Assembly (NCBI RefSeq): GCF_023721415.1
Contig: NZ_JAMQVC010000004.1
Coordinates: 1 to 64,000 of the forward strand
Length of the DNA stretch: 64,000 bases
DNA from: Galbibacter mesophilus
Lineage (GTDB): Bacteria; Bacteroidota; Bacteroidia; Flavobacteriales; Flavobacteriaceae
Direction: 5' to 3'
Part shown: positions 10,101-18,260 of the stretch, one piece after another
Numbering within the stretch: position 1 is the first letter of the stretch
How the letters are laid out: every line of letters begins with the position of its first letter
The notes under the pieces: model-generated
Database searches by the model: none
The model's input: only the letters and a program-made list of their open reading frames with translations
What the model was told of the DNA's origin: nothing
Program-made: the position numbers and the translations under genes

Positions 10101-11922
10101 GACTAAAGTGCTTGCTTAAATCTTCTTCACTGTATAGGATATAGCAGTTGGCATTGATATTCTCGTCTCTTCCTGCCCTACCGGACTCCTGAACATAATT
10201 CTCCAAAGAATCTGAAATATTGTAATGTATTACCGTCTTAACATTGTCTTTATCAACACCCATCCCAAAAGCAGAAGTGGCCACAATAATTTCGTTCTGT
10301 TCGTTCATAAATGCATCCATGTTGGCCTTCTTCGTATCCTTATCGAGTTTGCCGTGAAAAAAGGTTGCATTAAAACCTGCCTCATTGACCAAGGCGCAAA
10401 CGTTCTCTACCTGCTTAGTGCGGGATGCATATATAATGGCAGGTTTTTCACATTTATTAAGTACCTGAAATAGATAATTCATTTTACGATCAGGCTCTTC
10501 AACATTTACCACTTCATAGGAAAGATTGGTCCTTCCTTTACTTGTGATAAATTCATCCAGCTCCAATCCCAAACGATCTTCAAAATAGAACTTGATATCT
10601 TTAATTACCTGAAGTTTAGCTGTTGCGGTAAAACACGATACCGGTATTCGGGAAACATTCTTCTCGCTTTCTATTTTCTTAATAAAATCTGCAATGAATA
10701 GGTAATCAACCCTGAAATCTTGCCCCCAGCTTGAAAAACAGTGCGCTTCATCTATAACTATACGTCCCACTGAACGAGACAATATCAATTTAAAAATCGA
10801 AGGCGACCGTAGGGATTCAGGTGACAAATACAGTAAATCTGCCCTCCCATCAGACACCATTTCAAATGCCTCTTGACGTTCAAGTGGTGAAAGCAATCCA
10901 TTTATGGCTACGGCTTTGGTGATACCAAACCGTTCCCTTAAGTTATCCACCTGATCTTTCATAAGGGAAATCAATGGGGAAATTACAACTGTGAGATGCT
11001 TTGTAGAGGCACCTCTCATAAGGGCCGGTAATTGAAAAGTCAATGATTTGCCACCCCCGGTAGGAAAAACAGCCACGAATGATTTCTTTTGTAGGCCTGC
11101 CAATACTGCCTCTTCCTGTAAACTAACCGTTCGGTCAGTTTCAAATTTTCTGAAGTCAGTGTAACCAAAATATTTAAAAAGTTCTTTTCTAGGGTTTAAT
11201 TTATCTGAGCAGTACGCACAGTTTTTATCATTACATGACTCAAAGCGTATTTCATTCATTATTTTTTCGGATTCGGGATACTCATACCTGACCCAAGGAG
11301 GTAAAACCGCATCCTCATCCCCCAACCTCAATAATGTGAAAACGTATGCGAGTGCTTCTGGGTATCGATCTTTATAATAATTCAAATCAACAGTTGAACA
11401 GATCTTATCTCCGATAAGTTTTCTAATTTGCTTTTCGATTAATTTGGATTCACCAAATCCAGCCATCTCAAAGAAAGTATTGAAGCTTGGCTTATCCTTG
11501 AGCAAATCATAATATACACTTCGCTCTTCAATACTTAATTCATTAAATCTGTTCAATTCCTTGATTAAGTAGTCTTCCGTTAGTTTACAGTCCGAAAGTG
11601 GATTGTTAATTTCCGATTCATTTACAATCCGATATCCTTTGGTAAGTTTATGGTTGGGTCTTTTGACAAATAAAATAGGGGACCACAACAATGTATCGAT
11701 AAGCCTCTTTCCTTCAAAAATTTCATCCCCTAATTTCTTTTTTAGTTCTGGGATATCATGTTTTATAATATTATGACCGCAGACATAGTTGGCCTCCCGT
11801 ATCCATTGCTCTAATCTTTTACTATTTCTTTCATGCAATTCCTGCCCCTTAAAAGTTGCTCCATAATCAATTTTATGGGTTTTGGGGTTTACTTCAATAT
11901 CTAAAAACAGGATATTTTGCAT
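7108..11922 (-). CDS. DEDD exonuclease / RecQ helicase / UvrD helicase fusion
   Basis: One 1604-residue protein with three enzymatic parts. Residues 1-125 look like a DnaQ-fold 3'-5' exonuclease: D8-I-E10 and H50-N51 with D56, then D76 and D111. Residues 250-800 form a RecQ-type SF2 helicase: PTGGGKS near 290, SPLISLMKDQV, DEAHCFSSWG at 391-400, FTATA, and GRAGRDE near 583. Residues 1040-1500 form a UvrD/Rep-type SF1 helicase: AGPGSGKT near 1057, FDEFQDINQ, VGDDDQNIYSFRG, LPRNYRS, TMHKAKGKEFDHV, YVASTRAKK. Three cysteines (C230, C235, C238) precede the RecQ part. Two opposed helicase types with a nuclease suggest DNA repair, element maintenance or anti-phage degradation. It stands alone on its strand. 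Confidence 0.9.
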   Translation of the reverse strand: MQNILFLDIEVNPKTHKIDYGATFKGQELHERNSKRLEQWIREANYVCGHNIIKHDIPELKKKLGDEIFEGKRLIDTLLWSPILFVKRPNHKLTKGYRIVNESEINNPLSDCKLTEDYLIKELNRFNELSIEERSVYYDLLKDKPSFNTFFEMAGFGESKLIEKQIRKLIGDKICSTVDLNYYKDRYPEALAYVFTLLRLGDEDAVLPPWVRYEYPESEKIMNEIRFESCNDKNCAYCSDKLNPRKELFKYFGYTDFRKFETDRTVSLQEEAVLAGLQKKSFVAVFPTGGGKSLTFQLPALMRGASTKHLTVVISPLISLMKDQVDNLRERFGITKAVAINGLLSPLERQEAFEMVSDGRADLLYLSPESLRSPSIFKLILSRSVGRIVIDEAHCFSSWGQDFRVDYLFIADFIKKIESEKNVSRIPVSCFTATAKLQVIKDIKFYFEDRLGLELDEFITSKGRTNLSYEVVNVEEPDRKMNYLFQVLNKCEKPAIIYASRTKQVENVCALVNEAGFNATFFHGKLDKDTKKANMDAFMNEQNEIIVATSAFGMGVDKDNVKTVIHYNISDSLENYVQESGRAGRDENINANCYILYSEEDLSKHFSLLQQTKLNHKEIKDIWRAIKGQAKYRDKISQSALEIAKKSGWDAEMLDLEIKVKTAISALEDQGFLIRSLNSPRVFADSLLVKSFGSGQEILQNSKKITDEDKKDCAIVLKRIITDGETRIDYLADITTLKAGRIQDVIRMLRDHAILGDAKDLTAFLSLLQSKNGSRKILESYLKIEKGILDVMNSKKLTIPLRELNQKLLDSGVLESRVEYIRALLSHWDKRRFVKKSRKDKEKDIYEIEFYRYEELLEDIKWRHDLSLFTFQYLENLAIKNKEHKGKRDEVPVSFSLLELKKSNQFMGNLVEENTKNYETCLLYLNDIKAISLEGGFMVSYNKLNITEVDKSKRVFTTDNYSKIKDFYLHRTEQIHIVGEYAKKCIQSYESALTYVNDYFTLDYEEFLARYFPRKKMEIQRSITPKRFREIIEDLDIDQTKVIEDNKSDNILVYAGPGSGKTKVLVHKIASLLLIEDIKPEQFIMLTFSKAASLEFRQRVRKLIPEYSGLIKITTFHGFCFQLLGQLGDLNKSQNVIRDCINAIKDDEVDISSIANKSILMFDEFQDINQEEWELIDLIIEKAEKPRVIAVGDDDQNIYSFRGSSNAYMGRFRNKYSATLYTLPRNYRSYPQIVEFNNLVLNFLNNRLKNQTLIASRNQGQGSVNIIKYTGKYLVSPLVEYINNNHFPGTKAVLTRTNIEALQVSSMLKTLGHQVKLMAGFEGFRIYDLYEIRCFDKKLGASIGESGVILETSWDLALEWFRKYFRQSPHFDTCMALIKKFDISNPEKKLLVEWREFCREINMEDAISPDTESIVVSTMHKAKGKEFDHVIMLLEDYDYHSDESRRLLYVASTRAKKTLHIHTNVDFYDNIRLRGINQSQFHGDLKEPLKFEMILGHKDVQLGSQKYPVPLSILRTIKTGDTLGKYSKFFGENEAPGLGIKAQGNLLLFSKSFLTEKYEPFRKKGFDIKYATAEYIVFWYDKNDNKEYKIVLPRVIFENDEGIN

Positions 11923-12349
11923 AGTATTTCAGTTCAGTTATAAGATAGCTTATAATTGATCAAACCGTAGTTTTTAGTGCATTTTTAAACTAAACTTCAC
12001 ACTTTGAATCGAAATTTAAGCATTTATGGGGGCTTTAAATTTAATATTTTTTCTCCATTCCAAATGTGAAATACTCTGTAGATAAAAGTTTAGATATAAA
12101 ATGTTATAAATTTAAACAAGTTTTAAGTTCTTATTCCAACTTGAATAAATTCAAAAAAGTTCTATGAACTACGATTCCATATTTTTTAAGGACATCGAAG
12201 GGATAATTCGACAAAGCAACATTTTCGCTTTATCATTGCAATAAACCCTTGGCTGATTAGATATATTTTAGATTAATGAGCCGTTGGAAGAAGTCTTTTG
12301 TTTGTACACGAGAGAGGGTTACATTCTCAAGCCCCTATTTTAAGAATGA
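11923..12349. other. Intergenic region without recognised gene
   Basis: An AT-rich 427-bp stretch between the start of the helicase gene and the stop of the coupling protein gene. I see no convincing ORF, RNA gene or strong palindrome. It should hold the promoter of the helicase gene. Confidence 0.5.
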
Positions 12350-13798
12350 TTATAAGCCCTTTGTAAGAATGATTTGAATTTCCCTATGAATCTTTTGAAA
12401 ATGCACCGCTAGGTCTGTATCGGATATTTGATATTTCCGTTTAGGCTTTTCTTTTATAATTGGCTGTAATCTAAAACGTACTTTTTTATCCTTCCCATCC
12501 GCAAAAGCGATAAACTCCCCCTGCTTCAATTTAAAGAATATTTCAGCCCTACGCTTGGACACTTCCCTTTCCCCTTTGGTGATACGGCTTTCAAAACTCA
12601 TCCCACTGCTTTTACTGATACTTCTGGTCGGTGTTTTGATGATTTCAAAAAAACGTTCATAGTATTTGGCTGTATCCGGATCATTAACTTTTCCAAAAAA
12701 CTGATACGATAGATTACTTAAAATCGCTTTACTCGCCTTCTCACCATAAAGGAGATCGTTCTGTACTTTATCCTGCATCACATAAACGGTACAGATATCA
12801 TAACTGCGGAGTGTCGCAGGGACACGGTGCATATTCGTAAGTTTTATCGTTGGTGCCTCTTCCATAAGCAAAAAGGAAGGCATTCTTCCGCGCAAACTCA
12901 TTTGTTTGATGATAGTATGCATCACCATAGCAATCACGGGCGAATACGCCGAATCATATTTCGGGTTGTTCACCAAGGAAATCACCGCTGGATTTGTTGG
13001 GTTATTGATATCCAAGGGTACCCCGTCTTTGGACAGTACATAGAACAGTTTTTGGGAGCTCATCTTTTTAAAGGCATTGGCAAGGGTACTTTTTACCCCG
13101 GCGGTCTGCTTTTCGGATTCGATCCCATTGATAAAAGCACTTGCCATGCTTCGGGATGTGAGGTCGGACCGTAAAAAAGTGATCAGGTTTTCAGTGCTTA
13201 AAGTCTGGAAAATGGCAATGATATGCGGTAAGGTACAGAAGTCCGGGTACCCCGTTTTCATTTTCCATATCATCCCACTGAGCAGCCCTTCCACGGCATC
13301 GGAAAAGAATTTGCTGCTTCCCCTGTTTTCTGAAAGGTTCTGCTCCAAAAGGTTTTCCATAAGAACCCGGGATACCTCGTTAACACTTTCCTCATTGGGC
13401 AGGTAATGCGGTGCGATAGGGTTTACCCGAAAATAAACTTCATCAAAAGCGATGGTGTAAAAAGGTATCTTGATTTGCCTGAACAAAGGATAGGCAATTT
13501 CCGTGAGTTCGAAGTCCTTATAATCATGAATGACCCCACAAAATCCATGCCCGCTGAAATGCTGCAGAAAGTTATACACCACGCTTTCGGTCTTCCCGCT
13601 CCCAGCGGATCCAATGACCGAAGCGCCCCTTCGGATGTTATCGATCTTGAATCGACCGTTACTGAGTTTAAAACGTACCTGATACTTTTTGTCATTAGGC
13701 TTCTGTTTTTCACCATAGAACAATCCATACAATACAGCCCCTACAAATAATAAAGGGGATATAATGTACAGGATGATATGTTCCAACTCCCAATTCAT
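12350..13798 (-). CDS. mobC: Type IV coupling protein (VirD4/TraG-like) for mobilization
   Basis: A 482-residue ATPase that would bring the relaxase-DNA complex to a conjugation pore. A membrane helix lies at residues 7-29 (IILYIISPLLFVGAVLYGLF). Walker A is GSAGSGKT at about residues 63-70, Walker B is FLLMEEAP near 305, and DICTVYVMQDKVQND follows. It is shorter than full TraG/VirD4 proteins but typical of Bacteroidota mobilization modules. The ATG overlaps the stop of the upstream relaxase gene as ATGA (13795-13798), implying translational coupling. No mating-pore genes are in the window, so it probably uses a helper conjugative system. The symbol follows Bacteroidota usage and is tentative. 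Confidence 0.88.
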   Translation of the reverse strand: MNWELEHIILYIISPLLFVGAVLYGLFYGEKQKPNDKKYQVRFKLSNGRFKIDNIRRGASVIGSAGSGKTESVVYNFLQHFSGHGFCGVIHDYKDFELTEIAYPLFRQIKIPFYTIAFDEVYFRVNPIAPHYLPNEESVNEVSRVLMENLLEQNLSENRGSSKFFSDAVEGLLSGMIWKMKTGYPDFCTLPHIIAIFQTLSTENLITFLRSDLTSRSMASAFINGIESEKQTAGVKSTLANAFKKMSSQKLFYVLSKDGVPLDINNPTNPAVISLVNNPKYDSAYSPVIAMVMHTIIKQMSLRGRMPSFLLMEEAPTIKLTNMHRVPATLRSYDICTVYVMQDKVQNDLLYGEKASKAILSNLSYQFFGKVNDPDTAKYYERFFEIIKTPTRSISKSSGMSFESRITKGEREVSKRRAEIFFKLKQGEFIAFADGKDKKVRFRLQPIIKEKPKRKYQISDTDLAVHFQKIHREIQIILTKGL

Positions 13799-14829
13799 AT
13801 CCCGATGGATCCCGATTCAATCGCTTTGCCTATTCCTTTTTTAAGCGCATTGATGGCTTTCATGGTCAGTTGGAGCTTATTGGTAGGGATACTGAGCAAT
13901 GCGGTATTCACCCCTGTTTTCTGCAGCAGTTTAAAGGCCATTGCCCTTTCACTGGTCGGTAGTTTAATGATCATGGAAAAATACAGTTTCGGATCCCTTA
14001 AAAACGTTTTACGTGCCTTGTAGGATTCCACATAGTTCCGTTTGTAGTTGAAAAGGGTATCGAAGGTTTTTTCCGCATTGCTATAAAAAGCATCCCGATC
14101 GAATCCCCTTTTCACGGTTTTACCGTTCATCTCCACTTCCGAGGCTTTGTATTTGCTCCCCGGGGAAAGACTGTAACGGTTGGAGGCATCCTTACGGCTG
14201 ACAATGATATGGACATGGCTTTGGGGACCCGGTTTTAGCATACCACGTACTATCCGTTTACCATCTATTTTGTGGGGTGCCTTTTGCTCCAAATGCTCTA
14301 TCCTCCTTTGGATCCTTTTGATACTCCCACCCCGCTCCCTCCGCTCGATACTTCTCACCTGTTGCTTCAACTTCAAAATTTGTGTGGCAAAGGGCTGGTT
14401 CTCCTTTATTTCCATATCCGAATCGCCGAAGGTCCGCTGGCGTTCCACTTTGGCGTAATACTTAATATCGCGCACCGTAACGGGCCTTCCATCGATTTCG
14501 CGGTGAAAGGCTTGAGCATATGCTTTCATGGCTTCCCTTGTATATCGCTTTAAAGATTCAGGGGAATCCCCGATGGCCTTAAGTTCCCGCTGACTTGGGT
14601 TCAGGGTAATGGAATAGAACATGGGTTCGGTCTTCTTCAGCTTTGCGGTATTCCCATCGATCCCGCTTATAACTTCCTCTGAAGATATTTCATCATCCTC
14701 CCCATTAAAAAAATGTTCCATTTCGGGCATGGGCTTTCCTTCGTTCTCCTTTTCGAGATAGTCCACAAATGCGCTGGCGCTTTGACCGGCGTTCCCGCTA
14801 AGGTTCTGTGCGGTAATGGTGATGTACAT
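13795..14829 (-). CDS. mobB: MobB-like relaxase/mobilization protein
   Basis: A 344-residue protein starting at the ATG at 14829 (MYITITAQNLSG); the frame stays open 23 codons further upstream, within the preceding gene. Visible features are an N-terminal segment NLSGNAGQSASAFVDYLEKE, which is characteristic of this Bacteroidota relaxase group, a central charged helix rich in RR/ER, and HVHIIVSRKD at about residue 210, a histidine-strand-histidine pattern typical of relaxase metal sites. It should nick one strand at an oriT. It overlaps the upstream gene by 32 bp and the downstream coupling protein by 4 bp, forming one operon. Confidence 0.82.
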   Translation of the reverse strand: MYITITAQNLSGNAGQSASAFVDYLEKENEGKPMPEMEHFFNGEDDEISSEEVISGIDGNTAKLKKTEPMFYSITLNPSQRELKAIGDSPESLKRYTREAMKAYAQAFHREIDGRPVTVRDIKYYAKVERQRTFGDSDMEIKENQPFATQILKLKQQVRSIERRERGGSIKRIQRRIEHLEQKAPHKIDGKRIVRGMLKPGPQSHVHIIVSRKDASNRYSLSPGSKYKASEVEMNGKTVKRGFDRDAFYSNAEKTFDTLFNYKRNYVESYKARKTFLRDPKLYFSMIIKLPTSERAMAFKLLQKTGVNTALLSIPTNKLQLTMKAINALKKGIGKAIESGSIGI

Positions 14830-15382
14830 GCTCCAATGTATTTTTAAAGTTTTCCAATTCCTTCCTATCCATATCCAGCCTATGGTAACCCTTTCCAAAA
14901 GTCCCTTTAACGTAGGTCAATTGTTCCAGGAGTTCCTGGATCCTATTCTTATAGTGGCTAAGTTCCTTTTGCATCACTTCATAGCGGTTTCGGTAATGTT
15001 CCAGTTCCGTGTCCCTGGTAATAGTTTCAGGGGAACCAAAATCAATGCTTCCCTCCCCTTCTTTCCATTTTCTGCTCCCCGTTTCCATTTGTGAAACCTC
15101 CTGGAACAATGCATCCAACATCGCTTTTGTCGGCAGGGTCTGTTCTTTTTCAATGTTCCTGATTATGGCAATCAGGGCATCGATACGTTTTTTGGTGTTA
15201 TCGGATTTAACGCCTAGATTGTCATTTGGGGATAGGTTGTTCCACTTAAAAAAATCCAACATGGATTTCAGGGTCTCGGAATGTGAACGGGAAACCTCCC
15301 GGGAAAACTTCCGAAACCTATCCGCTGTCTCTTTTTTGATACTGATGGCGGAAAATCGATATTTTTTATAGACATCTCCCAT
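14798..15382 (-). CDS. mobA: MobA-like (BfmA/BtgA-type) mobilization accessory protein
   Basis: A 194-residue protein if started at the ATG at 15382 (MGDVYKKYRFS); an alternative start at 15448 adds 22 residues. Residues 10-45 (ISIKKETADRFRKFSREVSR) look like a ribbon-helix-helix DNA-binding unit, as in relaxosome accessory proteins. The C-terminal 90 residues form a coiled coil (YEVMQKELSHYKNRIQELLE). First gene of the mobA-mobB-mobC operon. It probably binds oriT in the upstream non-coding region and recruits the relaxase. Confidence 0.75.
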   Translation of the reverse strand: MGDVYKKYRFSAISIKKETADRFRKFSREVSRSHSETLKSMLDFFKWNNLSPNDNLGVKSDNTKKRIDALIAIIRNIEKEQTLPTKAMLDALFQEVSQMETGSRKWKEGEGSIDFGSPETITRDTELEHYRNRYEVMQKELSHYKNRIQELLEQLTYVKGTFGKGYHRLDMDRKELENFKNTLEHVHHHYRTEP

Positions 15383-15448
15383 TTTTACTGTAAAAAATTG
15401 CCGTTCTAAAGGGTTTTGCACAACATTTACTGTAAAAGCCCTTGACAA

Positions 15449-15808
15449 TCAATTACTTGAACTTTTATAAGTCGTTGATTTTAAACTCATTACAACAAAT
15501 AAAATAAACGGAACACCGCAACGCGTGTTACCCTCTTGCTGTTCCTTTTTTGTACCGAAGGGACAAAAAAATCCAGCATCCCACCCAGGTGGATGCCCAA
15601 TTACAATGGTGATAGTACGGTCATATAAGGAAAGTCAAATCGAATTGTTCTCGTACCGAAAAAAACCTTGTCGGGTTCAATTATAAATATATCCATAATG
15701 TCGATCATTTAAAAATTCGGTACCGCTGCAAATATTTTCATTTGGCATCAAATCACAAAAAAAAGCCCGTTAATCCGCTTACCCGGCGCTCATGGTAAGG
15801 GTAAGGCA
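15449..15808. other. Non-coding region upstream of mobA, candidate oriT
   Basis: A stretch without a convincing gene. It holds two compact hairpins: TTTTTTGT (15546-15553) with ACAAAAAA (15563-15570), and GCATCC with GGATGC around CACCCAGGT (about 15576-15596). Hairpins just upstream of a mob operon are where oriT usually lies in such elements. No nick-site consensus was recognised, so the assignment is by position only. Confidence 0.3.
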
Positions 15809-15815
15809 TAAAAAA

Positions 15816-15836
15816 AGACCCTTTTTTCAAGGGTCT
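15816..15836 (-). terminator. Intrinsic terminator
   Basis: The perfect stem AGACCCTT / AAGGGTCT with loop TTTTC is flanked on both sides by A/T runs (AAAAAA before, CTTTT after), so it can work in either direction. It sits 14 bp beyond the stop of the small minus-strand ORF at 15850. Confidence 0.7.
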
Positions 15837-15849
15837 CTTTTATGAAAAT

Positions 15850-16008
15850 TCACTCTTTGGCAAATTGCTCCCTATTGTATACATACCTGAATATCCATAA
15901 ATTGATAATCAGTAAAAAAGAGTTTTCTACCGGCTTTTCTGTGGGTTTTGCCACTTTTCCTGTTTTACGGGCTGGAATCTCCAACACCTTTCTTACCTTG
16001 GTTTCCAT
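15850..16008 (-). CDS. Small hypothetical protein
   Basis: A 52-residue ORF from the ATG at 16008: a basic, proline-containing N-terminus (IPARKTGKVAKPTEKP) and a hydrophobic middle (FLLIINLWIF). A good terminator directly behind it supports expression. An upstream in-frame start would give 65 residues. No family is recognised. Confidence 0.35.
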   Translation of the reverse strand: METKVRKVLEIPARKTGKVAKPTEKPVENSFLLIINLWIFRYVYNREQFAKE

Positions 16009-16262
16009 GTTCTTATATTTTATGTTAACATTTATTTGGTGGCACACCGCCCATTTATAAAATTCCAGCTCAAAAGGAATCGGAATAAAAAGCGAGGAAC
16101 GAGCGGCTTTATGCCGAAATCTTTTGATGGGGACATTTTAAAAGGGGCAACTTGCAGACAAATAAGTGATATTGTTACCGTATGGCTATTACTGGAAAAG
16201 ATGGACATCAAGTCCCAAATTGATTTTCTGGGGTTCGATCCGCCAGGAAATCAAATACCAGC

Positions 16263-16296
16263 AAAAAAAGACCTTCACTATCTGAAAGTCTTTTTC
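16263..16296 (-). terminator. Terminator of the ssb-radC operon
   Basis: AAAAAGACCTTCA pairs with TGAAAGTCTTTTT (one mismatch) around a short loop. Read on the minus strand it follows the stop of the 33-residue ORF (16318) by about 22 bp and ends in a T-run. Confidence 0.65.
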
Positions 16297-16317
16297 GGTT
16301 AATCCAATCCATTTGGA

Positions 16318-16419
16318 TCAGCTAAGGTCATACAGCTCGGGATCGAACCCGTCGGGATAGTCCCGCGGGTCATAATCCGAATGTGCTGTACTTTGGTTGA
16401 AATCTTCGTTTTCTTTCAT
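16318..16419 (-). CDS. 33-residue acidic small protein
   Basis: An ATG at 16419 opens a 33-codon frame that starts MKENEDFNQS and ends PELYDLS. It contains ten Asp/Glu residues and only two Lys/Arg. It begins 17 bp after the radC stop and is followed by an intrinsic terminator, so it is placed as the third gene of ssb-radC. An acidic DNA-mimic or SSB-partner role is conceivable, but nothing in the sequence proves it. Confidence 0.45.
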   Translation of the reverse strand: MKENEDFNQSTAHSDYDPRDYPDGFDPELYDLS

Positions 16420-16436
16420 AATTCAATGAATTTGGT

Positions 16437-16886
16437 TTAAAGTATGCCCTCATCCGCAAAGCTGAAATATCTCCCGTTGGGGCTTAGGATAATATGGTCA
16501 AGGACCTTTACATCGAAATAACCGGCCGCCTTTACCATTTTCTGGGTCAGCTCCCTATCGGGCGTACTGGCCTCGAGCTTCCCTGACGGGTGGTTATGGC
16601 ATAGGATGATGCCCGTGGAAAGGCTTTTCAGCACCACCGCGAACAGCAACCTAATATCGACCACAGTGCCCGTAATCCCACCCACCGAATGGGTATAGAT
16701 GCCCTTTATCCTATTGGAACGGTTCAGCAAAAGCACCTTAAAGGTCTCGTTAAGCGCTATGGTATCCATATCGAAGGATTGGTAAAGGACTTTGGCAGCA
16801 TTGGAACTGCTCACGACAACGGTTTCCAGACTGGTCAAAAAACTCTCCCTGTAGGAAAGCTGTATCTCGTTAACTTTTATCAACAT
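16437..16886 (-). CDS. radC: RadC/JAB-domain protein
   Basis: A 149-residue protein from the ATG at 16886 (MLIKVNEIQLSYRESF); the ATG at 16922 adds 12 residues. The JAB/MPN-like RadC core is present with the metal-binding motif CHNHPSGKLEASTPD, preceded by ILLNRSNRIKGI-like LLLNRSNRIKGIYTHS. It lacks the N-terminal helix-hairpin-helix of chromosomal RadC. This short form is typical of mobile elements, phages and integrative elements in Bacteroidota. The biochemical role is unsettled; DNA processing or anti-restriction roles are proposed for such copies. It follows ssb by 72 bp. Confidence 0.88.
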   Translation of the reverse strand: MLIKVNEIQLSYRESFLTSLETVVVSSSNAAKVLYQSFDMDTIALNETFKVLLLNRSNRIKGIYTHSVGGITGTVVDIRLLFAVVLKSLSTGIILCHNHPSGKLEASTPDRELTQKMVKAAGYFDVKVLDHIILSPNGRYFSFADEGIL

Positions 16887-16958
16887 GGTTATGCTATTTT
16901 TATTAAAATTGATTTCCAACATTTAAAGAAATGGGCAGGTTTTACCCCGCCCACACTT

Positions 16959-17300
16959 CTATTTTCCGTTCCCGCCAAGGAAAAGGATTTCCGAAACAAT
17001 TACCTCGGTCACATAGCGTTTCACGCCCTCTTTGTCCTCATAGGAACGTGAGGTGAGTTTTCCCTGCACGGCAATCTCCTTGCCGGTAAAAACGTACTCT
17101 TCGATAAGGGATGCGATTTTCCCCCACGCCACCAATTGGTGCCAATCGGTATTGGTCTGTTTCTCCCCTTTGGAATCCCTGTAGTTCTCATTGGTCGCCA
17201 ATGAAATCTTGGCTACCTTTTTTCCGTTTTCCAATACGGTCACCTGGGGCTCCTGCCCTACATGTCCGATAAGCTGAACTTGATTTTTTAATGTGCCCAT
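16959..17300 (-). CDS. ssb: Single-stranded DNA-binding protein
   Basis: A 113-residue OB-fold protein: NQVQLIGHVGQEPQV, KISLATNENYRD, WHQLVAWGKIA and GKEIAVQGKLTSRSY are the standard SSB strands. The acidic C-terminal tail (DDDIPF-like) of chromosomal SSBs is absent; the protein ends LGGNGK. This suggests a plasmid or element-type SSB that coats transferred single strands but does not recruit host partners through the usual tail. It fits the neighbouring mob genes. Confidence 0.92.
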   Translation of the reverse strand: MGTLKNQVQLIGHVGQEPQVTVLENGKKVAKISLATNENYRDSKGEKQTNTDWHQLVAWGKIASLIEEYVFTGKEIAVQGKLTSRSYEDKEGVKRYVTEVIVSEILFLGGNGK

Positions 17301-17481
17301 AATACATTGTTTTTAGTGCCTGCACTAGACAGGCATGGTTACTGAATATCCCTTTTTCCATATCGGCAACCGCTTCGAAGAACCTTAGTTGGTTCACTTC
17401 CAAAACAAAAGCCAACATTTTAAGGGGTGTTTGTTTGCCTTCTTGCGTGCACAGCACTATAAAAGAAGTGGGTTCGGTCAA
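17188..17481 (-). CDS. Possible small protein overlapping ssb
   Basis: A 97-residue frame. Its first 60 residues look like natural protein (LAFVLEVNQLRFFEAVADMEKGIFSNHACLV), while the rest overlaps the ssb start in another frame and has low-complexity basic content. If real it could lead the ssb operon, perhaps with a frameshift or a mis-extended end. Weak call. Confidence 0.3.
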   Translation of the reverse strand: MTEPTSFIVLCTQEGKQTPLKMLAFVLEVNQLRFFEAVADMEKGIFSNHACLVQALKTMYYGHIKKSSSAYRTCRAGAPGDRIGKRKKGSQDFIGDQ

Positions 17482-18079
17482 GGCTTTTGGACGGAAATCG
17501 GGAGTGTCTGCAACGTGGTTTTTACCGCAAGGACTAAAAACAAGGAAGTAGATGCCCTATTTACGGGCAAAACTCCGTACAGCCTTGACGGGTTCCATAA
17601 GGGGCCTCTAAGAATCCTTATCGCGGGGGTTTTGAAAGTGAACGTACGGGAAGTTAAGCGAGCTATCAAAAGGCCGGCGATTTAGTATTCTTTGGCGCCT
17701 GCCTTGGTTTCCGCAGTACCGGGAACCAAATAAAGGCTTCTTTTATTAAGGACCCTTAAAATGTGTTGGGGGCCGGACTTCCATCTTCGGGACTTTGCCG
17801 CGTAGGCCCCCAAGAAGGGCCTACCAAAAAGGACTATTTGGGAAAATGGAAGGTCGCCGTGCGGTGGGTTTTTTAATAATTTTAAACAGGAATAACTAAA
17901 ACCATAGGTACCATTTCGGAAAGAAATACAAATAATTAATTTATGGACGTACCCCCAAATTATTCCAGCTCACCAGTGCGTGGTTATGAAATAGCCTAGG
18001 AAAATAAGTGCTTTCAAAGAAAAGTTACTTTACTGGTATAAAATTTTTGGGTATCTTGACCTCAAAACATATTTAACCT

Positions 18080-18256
18080 ATGAAAGATTTAGTAAACAAG
18101 ATTGAAGCCGAATTTGAGGCATTTCAAAAAGACTCCAATGCACAGTTGGAAAGTGGGAACAAAGCGGCAGGTACCCGTGCCCGTAAATCCTCCCTAGAAC
18201 TTACAAAACTGTTCAAGGAATTCAGAAAAGAATCTTTGGAGGCTTCCAAGAAGTAA
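18080..18256 (+). CDS. Histone H1-like (Hc1-type) small protein, copy A
   Basis: A 58-residue lysine/glutamate-rich helical protein starting MKDLVNKIEAEFEAFQKD, with a central GNKAAGTRARKSS turn and a basic C-terminal helix. It matches the short histone H1-like family common in Bacteroidota, thought to bind nucleoid DNA. It is identical to copy B (33006) at 57 of 58 residues (V5 against I5), although 12 of 177 bases differ, so selection keeps the protein constant. A strong hairpin terminator follows. Confidence 0.85.
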   Translation: MKDLVNKIEAEFEAFQKDSNAQLESGNKAAGTRARKSSLELTKLFKEFRKESLEASKK

Positions 18257-18260
18257 ACAA

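Noticed and set aside
16036-16302. 88-residue plus-strand ORF in the mobilization block.
   Set aside because: Composition is not protein-like, it overlaps a terminator hairpin, and no family is recognised.
17389-17685. 98-residue plus-strand ORF before H1 copy A.
   Set aside because: It overlaps opposite-strand frames, and the homologous stretch before copy B does not keep the frame.
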